Positions 1 through 9,233 of a DNA stretch of 23,042 nucleotides are shown one piece after another. The translations under genes and the position numbers were made by a program. A model generated the notes under the pieces. The model saw only the letters and a list, made by a program, of their open reading frames with translations, made no database searches and had not been told where the DNA came from. The DNA is taken from positions 1 to 23,042 of IMG/VR virus record IMGVR_UViG_3300029910_000189. The stretch is one strand, 5' to 3'. How positions within the stretch are numbered: the first letter of the stretch is position 1; the number at the start of each line of letters is the position of its first letter. This DNA is from a virus.

Positions 1-120
1 CCTACCATAACCCAACTTGGGTATAGCCGCCGAAGGGCGTTTAAATTTGTCTATCAGCAGCCTTTCCCTCTTCGGATGGAATCGTTTGAGCTAGATATCA
101 TTCAAGAAGTTAGGAGATAA
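1..120 (+). CDS. C-terminal end of a phage structural protein (5' truncated)
   Basis: An open frame runs from the first base to a TAA at 118-120 and gives 39 C-terminal residues. They are rich in Arg and aromatics and include FKFVYQQPFPLRMESFELDI. This pattern resembles the C-termini of podovirus head-to-tail stabilisation or tail proteins, where a beta-rich end of the form 'fpf.l..ie.e.e' is common, but this is a weak resemblance. The gene lies directly upstream of another structural gene, 2 nt apart, and the next gene's ribosome-binding site (TTAGGAG) overlaps its stop. Function is inferred from position only. Confidence 0.6.
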   Translation, partial: PTITQLGYSRRRAFKFVYQQPFPLRMESFELDIIQEVRR

Positions 121-122
121 CA

Positions 123-611
123 ATGGCAGTAGGCATTCCACCACCACCACTAAACTCACCAGATGGTAGCTACTACTGGCTTGAGTGGTACTCCAGTCTG
201 ACTAACTTCATCAACGGTCAGAATATTCCCTGGAGCAACCTGAACTTTGCCGGGTCGAATATCACGGACATCATTACGAGAAATCACAATGATCTTCAGA
301 ACATTCAGGGTGGTGATGTTAATTTTAGATACCATCTAGTTGGTATTGGTTCCTGTAGTGCGGACGCAAGTGCCCAGTCTTTGCCAAACACTTGGTCATT
401 GACCCACACAGCGGCCAGCGGAATCTACACAATTGTTCACAATCAGGCCATTCCTGTGACGAGTTCTATAATTGTGGCAACGTCAACTGGATCCGCCGTA
501 ACGTGGTGTACCGGAACGACAACAGATACTAATTCCTTCAGTATCCACACATATTCCAACACGGGTGTTCCAACAGATCAGGCGTTTTCTTTTATGTTCG
601 GCACAGTATGA
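123..611 (+). CDS. Small virion-associated protein, fibre/neck-like, unknown role
   Basis: The 162-residue protein starts at an ATG preceded by AGGAG six bases upstream. The N-terminus is proline-rich (GIPPPPLNSPDGSYYWLEWY). A central segment, FAGSNITDIITRNHNDLQNI, is of a kind seen at the start of baseplate- or fibre-linked proteins in many phages. The C-terminal half (residues about 75-162) is rich in Thr, Ser, Val and Gly with alternating hydrophobic residues, which suggests a beta-sandwich. There is no signal peptide or membrane segment. Its place between a structural gene and the acetyltransferase/ejection-protein block suggests a particle component, perhaps a tail spike or fibre adaptor. 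I do not recognise a specific family. Confidence 0.75.
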   Translation: MAVGIPPPPLNSPDGSYYWLEWYSSLTNFINGQNIPWSNLNFAGSNITDIITRNHNDLQNIQGGDVNFRYHLVGIGSCSADASAQSLPNTWSLTHTAASGIYTIVHNQAIPVTSSIIVATSTGSAVTWCTGTTTDTNSFSIHTYSNTGVPTDQAFSFMFGTV

Positions 612-1069
612 AAATACAAATAATCAAGTATGATCATAAGTATAAAAATCAAATGATAGAAGTTGCTCACCAGATCCACCAAGCGTCTCTATATTCAGAA
701 ATCGAGATGGAGGAAGATAAGCTACTGGCCCAATTAGAGTATGCCAGTAACACTCACCCCTCTGGTTATTTTAGATTGGCTGTGCTCGGAGATAAACTTT
801 ATGGGGCCTTCCTTGGCATGATAAGTCCAGGATTCTTCTGTGATGCCCTGATTGCCAAGGACATGGGTTGGTGGGTAAAGCCGGAACATCGGGGCTCTCC
901 CGCAGCTATCTGTCTCCTTCGAGACTTTGAGAAGTGGGCAAAAGAGAAGGGGGCTAGTAAGGTGATGATTGGCCAAACGGGTGTAGAGAACATTGAAAAG
1001 ACCACGAAGCTGTTTACGCACTGCGGATACAAAGTAGTTGGGTACAATACCGCCAAGGATATTATCTGA
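608..1069 (+). CDS. GNAT-family N-acetyltransferase (first of a tandem pair)
   Basis: A 153-residue protein with the GNAT layout. A beta-strand region around residues 55-75 leads into strand 4 (DMGWWVKPEHRGS), followed by the acetyl-CoA pyrophosphate-binding turn and helix (PEHRGSPAAICLLRDFEKWA). The C-terminal segment TKLFTHCGYKVVGYNTAKDI matches the usual '..fy.k.GF......' end. Family members move an acetyl group from acetyl-CoA to an amine; the substrate cannot be read from the sequence. The start ATG overlaps the previous stop (ATGA). The next gene is a second GNAT, with start and stop overlapping in TGATG. A GNAT pair inside a structural module suggests modification of a virion or early host target. 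Confidence 0.85.
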   Translation: MKIQIIKYDHKYKNQMIEVAHQIHQASLYSEIEMEEDKLLAQLEYASNTHPSGYFRLAVLGDKLYGAFLGMISPGFFCDALIAKDMGWWVKPEHRGSPAAICLLRDFEKWAKEKGASKVMIGQTGVENIEKTTKLFTHCGYKVVGYNTAKDII

Positions 1070-1527
1070 TGATTTTATTTCGAGAGGAATCTTTTACAGA
1101 AGCATTGCTAGAAGAGGTTGCATCTTTGACTGAAGATCATTGGGATGAGGTGGCTAACTTTAAAGACACGATTAAGCTGGCAGTAGACAATGAGAAATAT
1201 ATCTCCCTTGGTTTGAAGAAATCCTGTCGGTTATATACCATGAGGGATGACGACAGATTAGTTGGATATATGTCTGTATTAGTAGACACCCATCTCCACT
1301 ATAAGAATGATCTATTTGCATTTGTTGATACAATCTTTATAGATATCGATTATCGTAAAGGTGCTAGTGCGCTCTACTTTATGAAATTGGTAGAAAATCA
1401 AATGAAGTTGTTGGATGTAAAAGTAATGTCATACCACATTAAAGTAAAAGCAGATTATCCTGCTATTTTCAAACGGCTCAAATTCGAAAAGGTTGAGCAT
1501 ATTTATTCTAAACTGTTAGGGGAATAA
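1069..1527 (+). CDS. GNAT-like N-acetyltransferase (second of a tandem pair)
   Basis: 152 residues. It is more divergent than its neighbour but has the same order of elements: an N-terminal helical region, a strand RLVGYMSVLVDTH, then the motif A region DTIFIDIDYRKGASALYFMK, and a C-terminal AIFKRLKFEKVEHIYSKLLG. The Q/RxxGxG/A loop is reduced to YRKGAS, so cofactor binding may be altered. It starts in a TGATG overlap with the first GNAT, so the two are probably translationally coupled. The proteins differ too much to be a recent duplication. The gene ends 2 nt before the first ejection-protein gene. The GNAT fold is likely; the substrate is unknown. Confidence 0.75.
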   Translation: MILFREESFTEALLEEVASLTEDHWDEVANFKDTIKLAVDNEKYISLGLKKSCRLYTMRDDDRLVGYMSVLVDTHLHYKNDLFAFVDTIFIDIDYRKGASALYFMKLVENQMKLLDVKVMSYHIKVKADYPAIFKRLKFEKVEHIYSKLLGE

Positions 1528-1528
1528 C

Positions 1529-2806
1529 ATGGGATTTTCTGGAGCCGCTGCGGCGGGAGAGGGTGCAAAAGCTGCTGGTGAAGCCGGTGCAGGGGCCGTC
1601 ACTGCGGGTGGCCTGGGAGCTGCTGGTGCGACCGCTGGTGGTTTAAGTACCGGCGCACTGGCGGGCATTACCTCAGGGGTACTTGCAGATGGTGGTGCCA
1701 CTCTGGGTGGCCTTAGCGGTATTGCTGGTCTTGGTGCCGGAGGAGCCGTTGGTGCTGGTGCACTAGGAGCATCATCTCTTGCCTCTATTGGAGCAGGGCT
1801 CGGCGCTGGTATCGCAGGTGGTGACGCCTTGGGGGACTTTGCTGGAGGGAGTTTGTTGTCCTCGGGGGGTGGTCTACCTTCAGCGGGTGGGGATGTATTC
1901 TTGAATGCTGACGGCTCTCTGTCGGCGGCCCCGGGTTCTCCGACTGCTGCGGCGTCAGGGACTTCCCCAACGAGTGCCCTCGCCAACACCAGTGCAAATG
2001 GTCTAGGCACCACAGGCACTCCCACGGGCAGTATTGGTGGGGCTGCTCCCAGCTCGGTGACCGGCCCTACAGGCGGCGCTCAATTTACTGATGCTACCCA
2101 GGGCGCGGCCCAGTTCTCTGACGCCCCACAGGCTGCCCCACTGGGAGCTAATCCAGGGGCTGCCGGCGCGGCGGGGGATCAGGGATCATTGTCAAGTCTA
2201 TATGGTCCAAACTCTACGGCGATCCAAAGTCCTATGGGACAGGCTATCTCAGGCTCCACTGGTGGGGATGTTGGCGGGGCTACTATGGGCCAGGTCATTC
2301 CGAATATGGGCACTCTGGGGCAAGGCTCTCCTAGCTTTCTTAGCTCTATGTTTGGTGATGCTAGTGGGAACATTACCCCAGGTAGTGTGGCCCAGAAAGA
2401 GGCACCTAATCTTATTAGCTCTTTGGCAAATGAAGGTCTGGGAGCGTATCAGCAATATGCTAAAAACCAGGCAGCAAAGAACTACGCAAATCAAATTAGC
2501 CAACTATATAGTCCCACGGGGGCCTATGCTCAACAGATGCAGCAGACCTTGGCTAGGCAAGATGCCGCCGCTGGGCGTAACAGTCAATCTGGCACTCGTG
2601 CTGTGCAGCTTGCCGCCGCTCTGACCCAAGGACAGGCACAGGCACTTGGTGGTAATAACTACTCACAGGCATCTCAGAATGTGGCCAGGACTGACGCCTT
2701 GAATGGTCTGTTCACACCCACCATTATGAATGCTGCCGGTACTGCGGGAACATCCGCCTACACCGGACTGGCTGGTCTTTTTAGCTCGCCGTCTTACTCA
2801 TATTAA
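1529..2806 (+). CDS. Gly/Ala-rich internal virion (ejection) protein
   Basis: 425 residues in two parts. Residues 1 to about 270 are extremely rich in Gly, Ala and Ser with many small-xxx-small patterns, as in membrane-inserting or glycine-zipper segments. The rest is alpha-helical and Gln/Ala-rich, including ARQDAAAGRNSQSGTRAVQL, a pattern common in small podovirus ejection or DNA-transfer proteins. It lies first in a set of three and corresponds in position to T7 gp14 or P22 gp7. Such proteins leave the virion with DNA and help form a channel across the cell envelope. The start follows GGGGAataac. A long antisense frame at 1516-2025 is a shadow of its GC-rich codons. Confidence 0.8.
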   Translation: MGFSGAAAAGEGAKAAGEAGAGAVTAGGLGAAGATAGGLSTGALAGITSGVLADGGATLGGLSGIAGLGAGGAVGAGALGASSLASIGAGLGAGIAGGDALGDFAGGSLLSSGGGLPSAGGDVFLNADGSLSAAPGSPTAAASGTSPTSALANTSANGLGTTGTPTGSIGGAAPSSVTGPTGGAQFTDATQGAAQFSDAPQAAPLGANPGAAGAAGDQGSLSSLYGPNSTAIQSPMGQAISGSTGGDVGGATMGQVIPNMGTLGQGSPSFLSSMFGDASGNITPGSVAQKEAPNLISSLANEGLGAYQQYAKNQAAKNYANQISQLYSPTGAYAQQMQQTLARQDAAAGRNSQSGTRAVQLAAALTQGQAQALGGNNYSQASQNVARTDALNGLFTPTIMNAAGTAGTSAYTGLAGLFSSPSYSY

Positions 2807-2824
2807 TGATAGGGACTATCAAAA

Positions 2825-3835
2825 ATGCCATATACAAATGATGCCCAAACGCTTGCAGATATTGTGAGTCCTGCCGCTGCGGCTATGCAAATGCAGACCC
2901 AGAACGAGCAGGCTAATCAAGAACAAGCTATCAAGAATCAAGTGCTCCAACAACAAGCTCCAGCTATGGGACAGCAAATTGCTGCTCAGAATGCTGAGGC
3001 TCAAGCACGAGCAGCCAATCTCACGGCAAACACCCAAGGTCAGCAACTTACCAATCAAGGAACTGCTGCTACCCAACCAGGGGCAATTGCTGCTGCCAAC
3101 GCTGGTAACTCAGCTAAGATGACTGCTGACCAAGCACAGAAACTTAGTACCTATGGTCAGATTGCGGGACAGGTAGCTGGCATGATGGACAACGTTCCTC
3201 CTGCTGCTCGACCCGCAGCTATGAATCAGATGCTCCAGCAATACGGTGTAGATCCTAAGATGCTTGGTCCTTTAGCCAACGGTGATCCAGACATGCTCCG
3301 GAACTTCTCTCAGAAGGCTATTCAACAAAGTGCCAACTTTCAAACTGAGATGGCTAAGACGACCCTCCAAGGTCAGAACCAACAAGCTAATACTGGCCTG
3401 GAGAATCAAGGTCGTGTGGCATCTTCGCAGATCCTTGCTGGGGGTAGGGCCGATGTTGCTAACATCAACGCCAATGCTAAGATGAGCGCAACTCCTGCGG
3501 CTGTACAAGCCCAGTTGGAAAAGAAGGTGGCAGACGGCACTGCAAATCCTCAAGAGATTTCCTCGGTAAACCAACTACGTCAGTTGAATCAGATGGCCAA
3601 GGTCAATCCTATGATTGCTGCTATGCTGAACCAAGCCAATGCACAGTCAACAATGCCCCAGGTGCCTCAGGCAGGCCCAGCGCCCTCGGCGGCACCTACG
3701 CCCATCCCATCTAACGATGCTGGGCAGAAGGCAGTGTCGAGTAAGTTTGGTTCGTATGATCCTGATAAGTTCACTTACGTGCAGGCGATTAATCCGAAAA
3801 CCGGCCAGATGGACGTGGGCCGTATTCCTAAATAA
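2825..3835 (+). CDS. Gln/Ala-rich internal virion (ejection) protein
   Basis: 336 residues, strongly alpha-helical and coiled-coil-like. Long Gln/Ala/Asn runs occupy roughly residues 20-110 and 150-235 (for example NEQANQEQAIKNQVLQQQ), with a Pro/Ala linker near residue 280 and a short C-terminal tail. It is the second protein of the ejection set, the position held by T7 gp15 or P22 gp20. There is no signal peptide and no catalytic motif. It begins 18 nt after the previous stop and ends two bases before the giant third protein. Its role, ejection into the periplasm with the DNA, is inferred from composition and order. Confidence 0.75.
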   Translation: MPYTNDAQTLADIVSPAAAAMQMQTQNEQANQEQAIKNQVLQQQAPAMGQQIAAQNAEAQARAANLTANTQGQQLTNQGTAATQPGAIAAANAGNSAKMTADQAQKLSTYGQIAGQVAGMMDNVPPAARPAAMNQMLQQYGVDPKMLGPLANGDPDMLRNFSQKAIQQSANFQTEMAKTTLQGQNQQANTGLENQGRVASSQILAGGRADVANINANAKMSATPAAVQAQLEKKVADGTANPQEISSVNQLRQLNQMAKVNPMIAAMLNQANAQSTMPQVPQAGPAPSAAPTPIPSNDAGQKAVSSKFGSYDPDKFTYVQAINPKTGQMDVGRIPK

Positions 3836-3837
3836 CT

Positions 3838-6800
3838 ATGGCCAATATCGACTTCGGTAACACTCCCTCTAATGCCCCCGCCCCGAGCGGGGGTGTTTCT
3901 TCATCAGCTCTGTACGCACAGGATGCTCTTATCCAGGCCAATCATGCAGCATGGCCCACCGGGGGTAGTGCTGCCCAACTGAGTCAAGAAACAAACAACT
4001 ACAACAGTAATGCCGTATCCCCTAAAGGGGCTATGGGCATTGCTCAGGTAGAGCCAGACACCCTCAAAGCTGTAGAACAACAAGTGGGACGCAAGCTTGA
4101 CCCTAAGAATGTCAATGATGCCTTGACCATCCATGCTTATGTGATGAACCAGAATCTCGATAAGTTTGGTGGAGATCCCTCTAAAGCTGTGGCTGCCTAC
4201 AACAGTGGATGGGATCCTAGCAAGTGGAATAATCCCGAGACCTCAAACTATGTCAACAAGTTTAATGGAGCTACGCAAGGGGCTACCAATGCTATCGACT
4301 TCGGGGATGGTACTAAGGTTAGTACCCCTGGTAGTATAGATTTTGGCGACACACCCGGCGCTGACAAAGGATCCTCCACCTGGGATAATATCAAAGGTCT
4401 TGGAATGCAGGCCGCCAATATCGGAGTGGGTGCCCTTGAAGCACTACCTATTGGTGTGAGCACGGCACTCCATGTGGGGGAGAATCTCTACCAAGGACAA
4501 GGCGTTGGGCAAGCAGTTCAAACGGCTGCTCAACAGGGCATGGGAGAGTTTCAAGCAGCTTCCCCAGAGACACTACTGAATAAGGCTGGTGTCAATACTG
4601 ATTCCCTCCATGGAACGCAAGGTTACGATCTGCCTGCTAAAGCTCTGGATTTTATCTCGAACACGCTTCCCGAGAAGGCAGCCCCGTACTTTGCGCAGGG
4701 TATTGCAAATGCTACTGGTTATGATAAGCCCATTACAGACCAGGATCTTGCTGATATCAAGGGGGGAATCCAGACAGGAATGTTGGTTACTCCTGCGGCA
4801 GAAATCCTTCATCGTATGGGTGGCCCCAAAGCGGGCACTCCTGAAGCCACGGCTGAGTTGGACAAACTCAATCAAACAGACATGGAGGCTCCTAAAGGTC
4901 CGACTACGGGCGTACAACAAGGCATTGATTTTGGGGACGTTGACAGGGCTAACAATGCTTATCAAGCCGCCACCATTGATGCTCAAGAGAATGCTCTAGC
5001 TGATGTGCCAGGACAGACTCTTGATGCTATGCGGGAGCAAGCACAGAATGAAGCCGCTGGCATTAACAGTGATGCAGATGTAGCAGAAGCTAAAGCCGCA
5101 GGACAGGGAGATCTCTTCTCTGAACCCAGCTCGGTAGATCTGGAAATGCAGCGTCGTATTGATGCTATGAAGTCGGCAGATCCTCAACAGTTGGATATGT
5201 TTAGTGATCCAGCACAACATCCTTTTGATCAGTTCATGACTCGTGGAGCTACTGATGAGGAGATGAAATCGGGTTCTCCCGCCGATGCACCAAGAACGCT
5301 GTCCCAAGATGAGTTTGAACAGACCATGCAAAATCTAGCTAGTACAGTAGATGATCAAGGTCGTCCTAAAACTGGCGTCACCATGCCAGACGATATGGAA
5401 GATGCCTATAACAAGTATCTAGATACTGTCCGTGATGACCAAGGTGGTCTCTTTGATCGTGCCACTATGGCCAAGAACTTCGCTGAAAGCGCAGCGGCAG
5501 ATGCTATGGACAGGCGTGTGGCAGAGCATCCCATTGTGGCTGCTGCACAGGCTCGCGTTGATTCTTTCAATGCACAGATAGCGGCCTCGCAAGAAGCGGG
5601 GCATGGGGTGACTAACCTCACTCAACAGCGCGATCTAGCGCAGGCCACTCTTGAAAAGGCCAAGACCAATATTGGCAAAGCACTAGGCCGTGATCCTACC
5701 CTTCCCTGGGAAAAAGATGGTGTAGTGAATATGTTCACCTTCGGTAACTTGCCAGAGATGTGGCGTTCCATGAAAGCGGTGCTTCAGGGTATCCACGGCG
5801 TTGCTTTCAAGATGCTGGATAAGATGATCAATCGTCCTGGCAATCTTGATTCAACAGGTAAGATTGTTACTGCTGGTATGAAGCAGTTTGCCTCTCGTGA
5901 AGCTAATCGGGATTGGGCTCAGACTGTTAATGAGCAGCCTAAGGCTGTGTTGAAGGGCGTAGCGGGACTCCGCTCGGGTATTGACTCATTCAATCCCTAC
6001 GAAGCCCAAGAAATCAGCCCTGCTGAGATCAAGCAACAGATGATTCAAGCTCCTGACTTGGCTCCTGGGACTGTTAAATCGGCTCTACGGAATAACATCC
6101 TACAAGGTGGGCAACAAATGTCTATCTTCAGCCGCAATCCTATTGTCAAGTATGTTACTGAATCAATGGATCGAGCACTACGAGATGCTCAGCACTTTAC
6201 CCGCACTGCCTTGATGGGTAAGGATGGACTGCGTGAAAAGATCCGTGGTATGTCAGAAGACGAACTTACGGGTATCCGATCCCTCATGGAACTCAATGAA
6301 GGTGTGAAGGAATTTACTCCCAACGAACTGAAAGGACGTGGGTTCAGTGACAAGCAGGTTGATTACTACAACAAGTCTCGTGAGCTTAGCAAAGGTGCTT
6401 ATGACGCACTCAACCGGGGTCGTGCCCTTGCCGGGCTTCCCGCTGTGGACCAACGTATTGGTCACATTGCTGGATACTTCATGGGAGATTTTAAACGTCT
6501 GGTAACGGACGGAGAGGGTAGTGTACGTGCAGTCCTGGCCCACAACAATCGCTTTGCGTTGAATACTATCTCTCAGCATTTCATGGAAAATCACCCTGAT
6601 GCAGCCAACCTCAAGTTGGGTGAGATCAAGATGAACAAACTCAATGATGCTGGTAATGGTATGGACCATCGGTTCGAAGGTTACATGAATACCATCAACA
6701 TGCTCAAAGAGACCAACGCTGATGTGGCACAGGTGGTAGATGCATACAAGACGTATATGTCTCGTGATGCTGCTAACGCCATGAAATACCGTGCTGCATA

Positions 6801-8598
6801 TAAATCTAAGGAGGGGGTGATTGGCGCAGAAGGGCGCAAGATGTGGCAGTCAGCACAGAAGAATGCTGTGGATGGATCGAAGCAAGAACTTCACTCGCTG
6901 GAGGCTATTAACAAATGGGCTGAGGTACAGAAGTCGATCCACGACTCCAAGCAGTTCCTAGCGGACCCGGAGATTGATAAGCCCAACGCCAAGGGAATGG
7001 CTCAAGCTTATCTCGATAACGTCCAACACAGGAACCAAGGTCTAGGTCAACAGTTTGTTAACAGTCTTGTTAATGGTGTATCAGAGGTTACCGGGGTAGG
7101 TCCGAGTCAACTACGTAACTTTAGTGCTGGCACCAAGACTGGGCTGCTTACAATGTTTATCGGTCTTGGGAAATTAAGCCACTCTTTCGTAACACTGATT
7201 CAACCTTTGCAAGGTATTCCAGTAGTAAATTCTCTGATGAAAGCCCGGGGAGCGGATCTGGGTCTAGCTCAAGTTTCAGCAGTTGTGAAGTCAATGATGA
7301 GTCAGAAGGATATGTTGCAAGCACTGACGACAAAAGGAACTGTAAGCGATCCATTTGTTCGTAAAGCGTTAGATTACGCATCGAAGAATGATACCTTTAA
7401 TAGTTCGCAGTTTCAGTTTGGACACTTGACAGACGTTAACCGAAGTCGGCTAGGTTCCAATCTGCGGACGGCCTTTGAGTTTAACGTCACTGGTATGGAA
7501 GCAGGTACTCGTAGCTTTACCTACATGTACTACGCCCACATGCTCCGTGACCTGGGGCTTCCTGACAATGAGGCATTAGCAACTGCTCATAATGCAATGC
7601 GCAGTGTGATGGTGGATTATAGTGCGTGGGAACGTCCTGGTGTGTTTGGTAAGTTGGGCTTCCTTGGTGACTTGACGGCCATGTTGACGCGGTACAAGTT
7701 TAACCAATTGAGCCAGTATGCTACCGCAGGTAAGGAGATGGGCAATGGTAAATTTATGCCTATGGTTTCTTTACTCACGACTAGCCTTGCTGCTGCTGGG
7801 GCTCGTGGGTTCATTGGTTATAGTGTTGCTAATGAGTTGGTGAAGTTCCTTTCTACCTGGGCAGCTAAGAACAGTAGCACCATTCAACCTACCAGTCTGG
7901 ATCAAATCTTCTTGCATGCTATTCATGGATTAAACCCACACCTCAGGGACGCTTTGAATTTTGGACTGCCCTCTGGACTGGGATTAAATCTTACCGGCTC
8001 GTTGAGCCACGCAGATGATATTCCAAATGATCCGTTGGGTACGTTGTTACCCCAGGCACAGCCACTTGGTAACATTGCTAAGTCGGCCTATGAGTTTGCT
8101 CACAATCCGAACAAGCAAACAGCCAAGACTGCTGTGTATGATGCCTCTCCTAACTCGGTTAAGGGTATCGAAGAGAACCATATGTTCACTGATGCTAATG
8201 GGAATTACTACAATCCACACACTCAGTTGCTGGAAACCAACCGGTCTCCTGCTGACCAGACTAAACGAACCTTTGGGTTCCGTCCGGTCAAAGAAGCTAA
8301 CGATGACTTCACAGCGAACATAGCTAAGGAACAAGGGAATCAATTAGCTGAGGTTCGTCAAGACGTCATCAAGAAGATGTTGTCAGATCGAGATGCTGGT
8401 AGTTTGACGCAACAAGGGATGCAGCAATACGCACAGCGGTATGTCCAACTACAAGGAGATCCGTCTGATCTGACCTCGGCTATTGTTGAGCACGCAGGTA
8501 TTGGACAGCACTTGGATCGGCTACAGCGTGAGCAAGGCATTCCTAACAGTGGCCTCAGCTCTATCTATAAATATGAAAGAGGAGATACACTCAAATGA
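3838..8598 (+). CDS. Giant internal virion protein with lytic transglycosylase domain (T7 gp16-like role)
   Basis: 1586 residues. An SLT-type lytic transglycosylase domain occupies about residues 28-145. The likely catalytic glutamate is E51 (SQETNNYN), followed by the family signature SPKGAMGIAQVEPDT and by AVAAYNSGWDPSKW. This domain would cut peptidoglycan locally during DNA entry. Residues 150-400 are low-complexity and carry repeats of the short motif IDFG(D/N) at residues 4, 153, 167 and 363. The long middle is helical. A hydrophobic stretch around residues 1280-1330 (VSLLTTSLAAAGARGFIGYS) may insert into membrane. It is the third ejection protein, comparable in size to T7 gp16 (about 1300 residues). 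Only a weak Shine-Dalgarno precedes it, so coupling to the previous gene is likely. Confidence 0.9.
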   Translation: MANIDFGNTPSNAPAPSGGVSSSALYAQDALIQANHAAWPTGGSAAQLSQETNNYNSNAVSPKGAMGIAQVEPDTLKAVEQQVGRKLDPKNVNDALTIHAYVMNQNLDKFGGDPSKAVAAYNSGWDPSKWNNPETSNYVNKFNGATQGATNAIDFGDGTKVSTPGSIDFGDTPGADKGSSTWDNIKGLGMQAANIGVGALEALPIGVSTALHVGENLYQGQGVGQAVQTAAQQGMGEFQAASPETLLNKAGVNTDSLHGTQGYDLPAKALDFISNTLPEKAAPYFAQGIANATGYDKPITDQDLADIKGGIQTGMLVTPAAEILHRMGGPKAGTPEATAELDKLNQTDMEAPKGPTTGVQQGIDFGDVDRANNAYQAATIDAQENALADVPGQTLDAMREQAQNEAAGINSDADVAEAKAAGQGDLFSEPSSVDLEMQRRIDAMKSADPQQLDMFSDPAQHPFDQFMTRGATDEEMKSGSPADAPRTLSQDEFEQTMQNLASTVDDQGRPKTGVTMPDDMEDAYNKYLDTVRDDQGGLFDRATMAKNFAESAAADAMDRRVAEHPIVAAAQARVDSFNAQIAASQEAGHGVTNLTQQRDLAQATLEKAKTNIGKALGRDPTLPWEKDGVVNMFTFGNLPEMWRSMKAVLQGIHGVAFKMLDKMINRPGNLDSTGKIVTAGMKQFASREANRDWAQTVNEQPKAVLKGVAGLRSGIDSFNPYEAQEISPAEIKQQMIQAPDLAPGTVKSALRNNILQGGQQMSIFSRNPIVKYVTESMDRALRDAQHFTRTALMGKDGLREKIRGMSEDELTGIRSLMELNEGVKEFTPNELKGRGFSDKQVDYYNKSRELSKGAYDALNRGRALAGLPAVDQRIGHIAGYFMGDFKRLVTDGEGSVRAVLAHNNRFALNTISQHFMENHPDAANLKLGEIKMNKLNDAGNGMDHRFEGYMNTINMLKETNADVAQVVDAYKTYMSRDAANAMKYRAAYKSKEGVIGAEGRKMWQSAQKNAVDGSKQELHSLEAINKWAEVQKSIHDSKQFLADPEIDKPNAKGMAQAYLDNVQHRNQGLGQQFVNSLVNGVSEVTGVGPSQLRNFSAGTKTGLLTMFIGLGKLSHSFVTLIQPLQGIPVVNSLMKARGADLGLAQVSAVVKSMMSQKDMLQALTTKGTVSDPFVRKALDYASKNDTFNSSQFQFGHLTDVNRSRLGSNLRTAFEFNVTGMEAGTRSFTYMYYAHMLRDLGLPDNEALATAHNAMRSVMVDYSAWERPGVFGKLGFLGDLTAMLTRYKFNQLSQYATAGKEMGNGKFMPMVSLLTTSLAAAGARGFIGYSVANELVKFLSTWAAKNSSTIQPTSLDQIFLHAIHGLNPHLRDALNFGLPSGLGLNLTGSLSHADDIPNDPLGTLLPQAQPLGNIAKSAYEFAHNPNKQTAKTAVYDASPNSVKGIEENHMFTDANGNYYNPHTQLLETNRSPADQTKRTFGFRPVKEANDDFTANIAKEQGNQLAEVRQDVIKKMLSDRDAGSLTQQGMQQYAQRYVQLQGDPSDLTSAIVEHAGIGQHLDRLQREQGIPNSGLSSIYKYERGDTLK

Positions 8599-9179
8599 CC
8601 AACGTAAACAATCTAACCTACTCCGCTAATGGGTTGAAGCTGACGGAAGAATTCGAAAGCCTCTCCCTTAATGCCTACCAAGATGGTACAGGGGTCTGGA
8701 CGAACGGGGATGGAAATACTCATAATGTAACTCCAGGCTCTACAATTACGGCGGCTCAGGCTACTTCGGATCTGGCGGCGAATGTTGAAGGTGCTGCATA
8801 TGTGGTCAATACGGTCGTCACCACACCATTGAACCAAAACCAGTTTGATGCTCTCGTAGATTTTGTCTTCAATCTCGGCTCGGGTAACTTCCAAAGTTCC
8901 ACGCTGCTTCGGAAGCTCAACAATAATGACTTTGTGGGAGCATCCCAGGAATTTCCTAAGTGGAATCATGCTGGTGGTGTCGTGGTTGATGGTTTAACGA
9001 GGCGTAGGCTTGCGGAGCAAGTACTCTTCAATACTCCGACAGTCGTGAATCAACAACCAACGGCCCCTGTAGTATCTGCTGGGATACCACCCAACAGCGG
9101 TGATCCACAACCTTCGGTTACGGAAGTAATTTCTAATGCTGAGAATTGGTTGTCTAATCTTCAAGATAAGCTCCCATGA
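8595..9179 (+). CDS. Endolysin, T4-type lysozyme (glycoside hydrolase 24)
   Basis: 194 residues. The GH24 catalytic arrangement E-x8-D-x5-T is present as E21, D30 and T36 (EFESLSLNAYQDGTGVWTNG). After it come NQNQFDALVDFVFNLGSGNF and a helical end with LTRRRLAEQVLF, both typical of the family. The active-site loop usually reading TIGYGHT is TNGDGNT here. The enzyme cleaves the MurNAc-GlcNAc bond of peptidoglycan. No clear signal peptide or SAR anchor is seen at the N-terminus, so it probably needs a holin. A Pro/Gln-rich tail follows residue 148. The start overlaps the preceding stop in ATGA, with GAGGAG upstream. It is the last gene of the rightward block. Confidence 0.9.
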   Translation: MTNVNNLTYSANGLKLTEEFESLSLNAYQDGTGVWTNGDGNTHNVTPGSTITAAQATSDLAANVEGAAYVVNTVVTTPLNQNQFDALVDFVFNLGSGNFQSSTLLRKLNNNDFVGASQEFPKWNHAGGVVVDGLTRRRLAEQVLFNTPTVVNQQPTAPVVSAGIPPNSGDPQPSVTEVISNAENWLSNLQDKLP

Positions 9180-9205
9180 GCGCTTTGCATCGCTTATAAA
9201 ATAAA

Positions 9206-9233
9206 GCCGCCCATTAAACCGGGCGGCCTTTTT
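9206..9233. terminator. Bidirectional rho-independent terminator between convergent modules
   Basis: A perfect 7-bp GC stem, GCCGCCC / GGGCGGC, encloses an 8-base loop (ATTAAACC). The rightward transcript continues into CTTTTTATT; read from the other strand the stem is followed by TTTATTTT. It sits 27 bases after the endolysin stop and at the very end of the leftward operon. The T-run includes the TAA stop of the last leftward gene. Confidence 0.9.

Noticed and set aside
1516-2025. Antisense 169-codon Pro/Ala-rich frame
   Set aside because: It mirrors the Gly/Ala-rich codons of the rightward ejection-protein gene and has no ribosome-binding site or recognisable motif.
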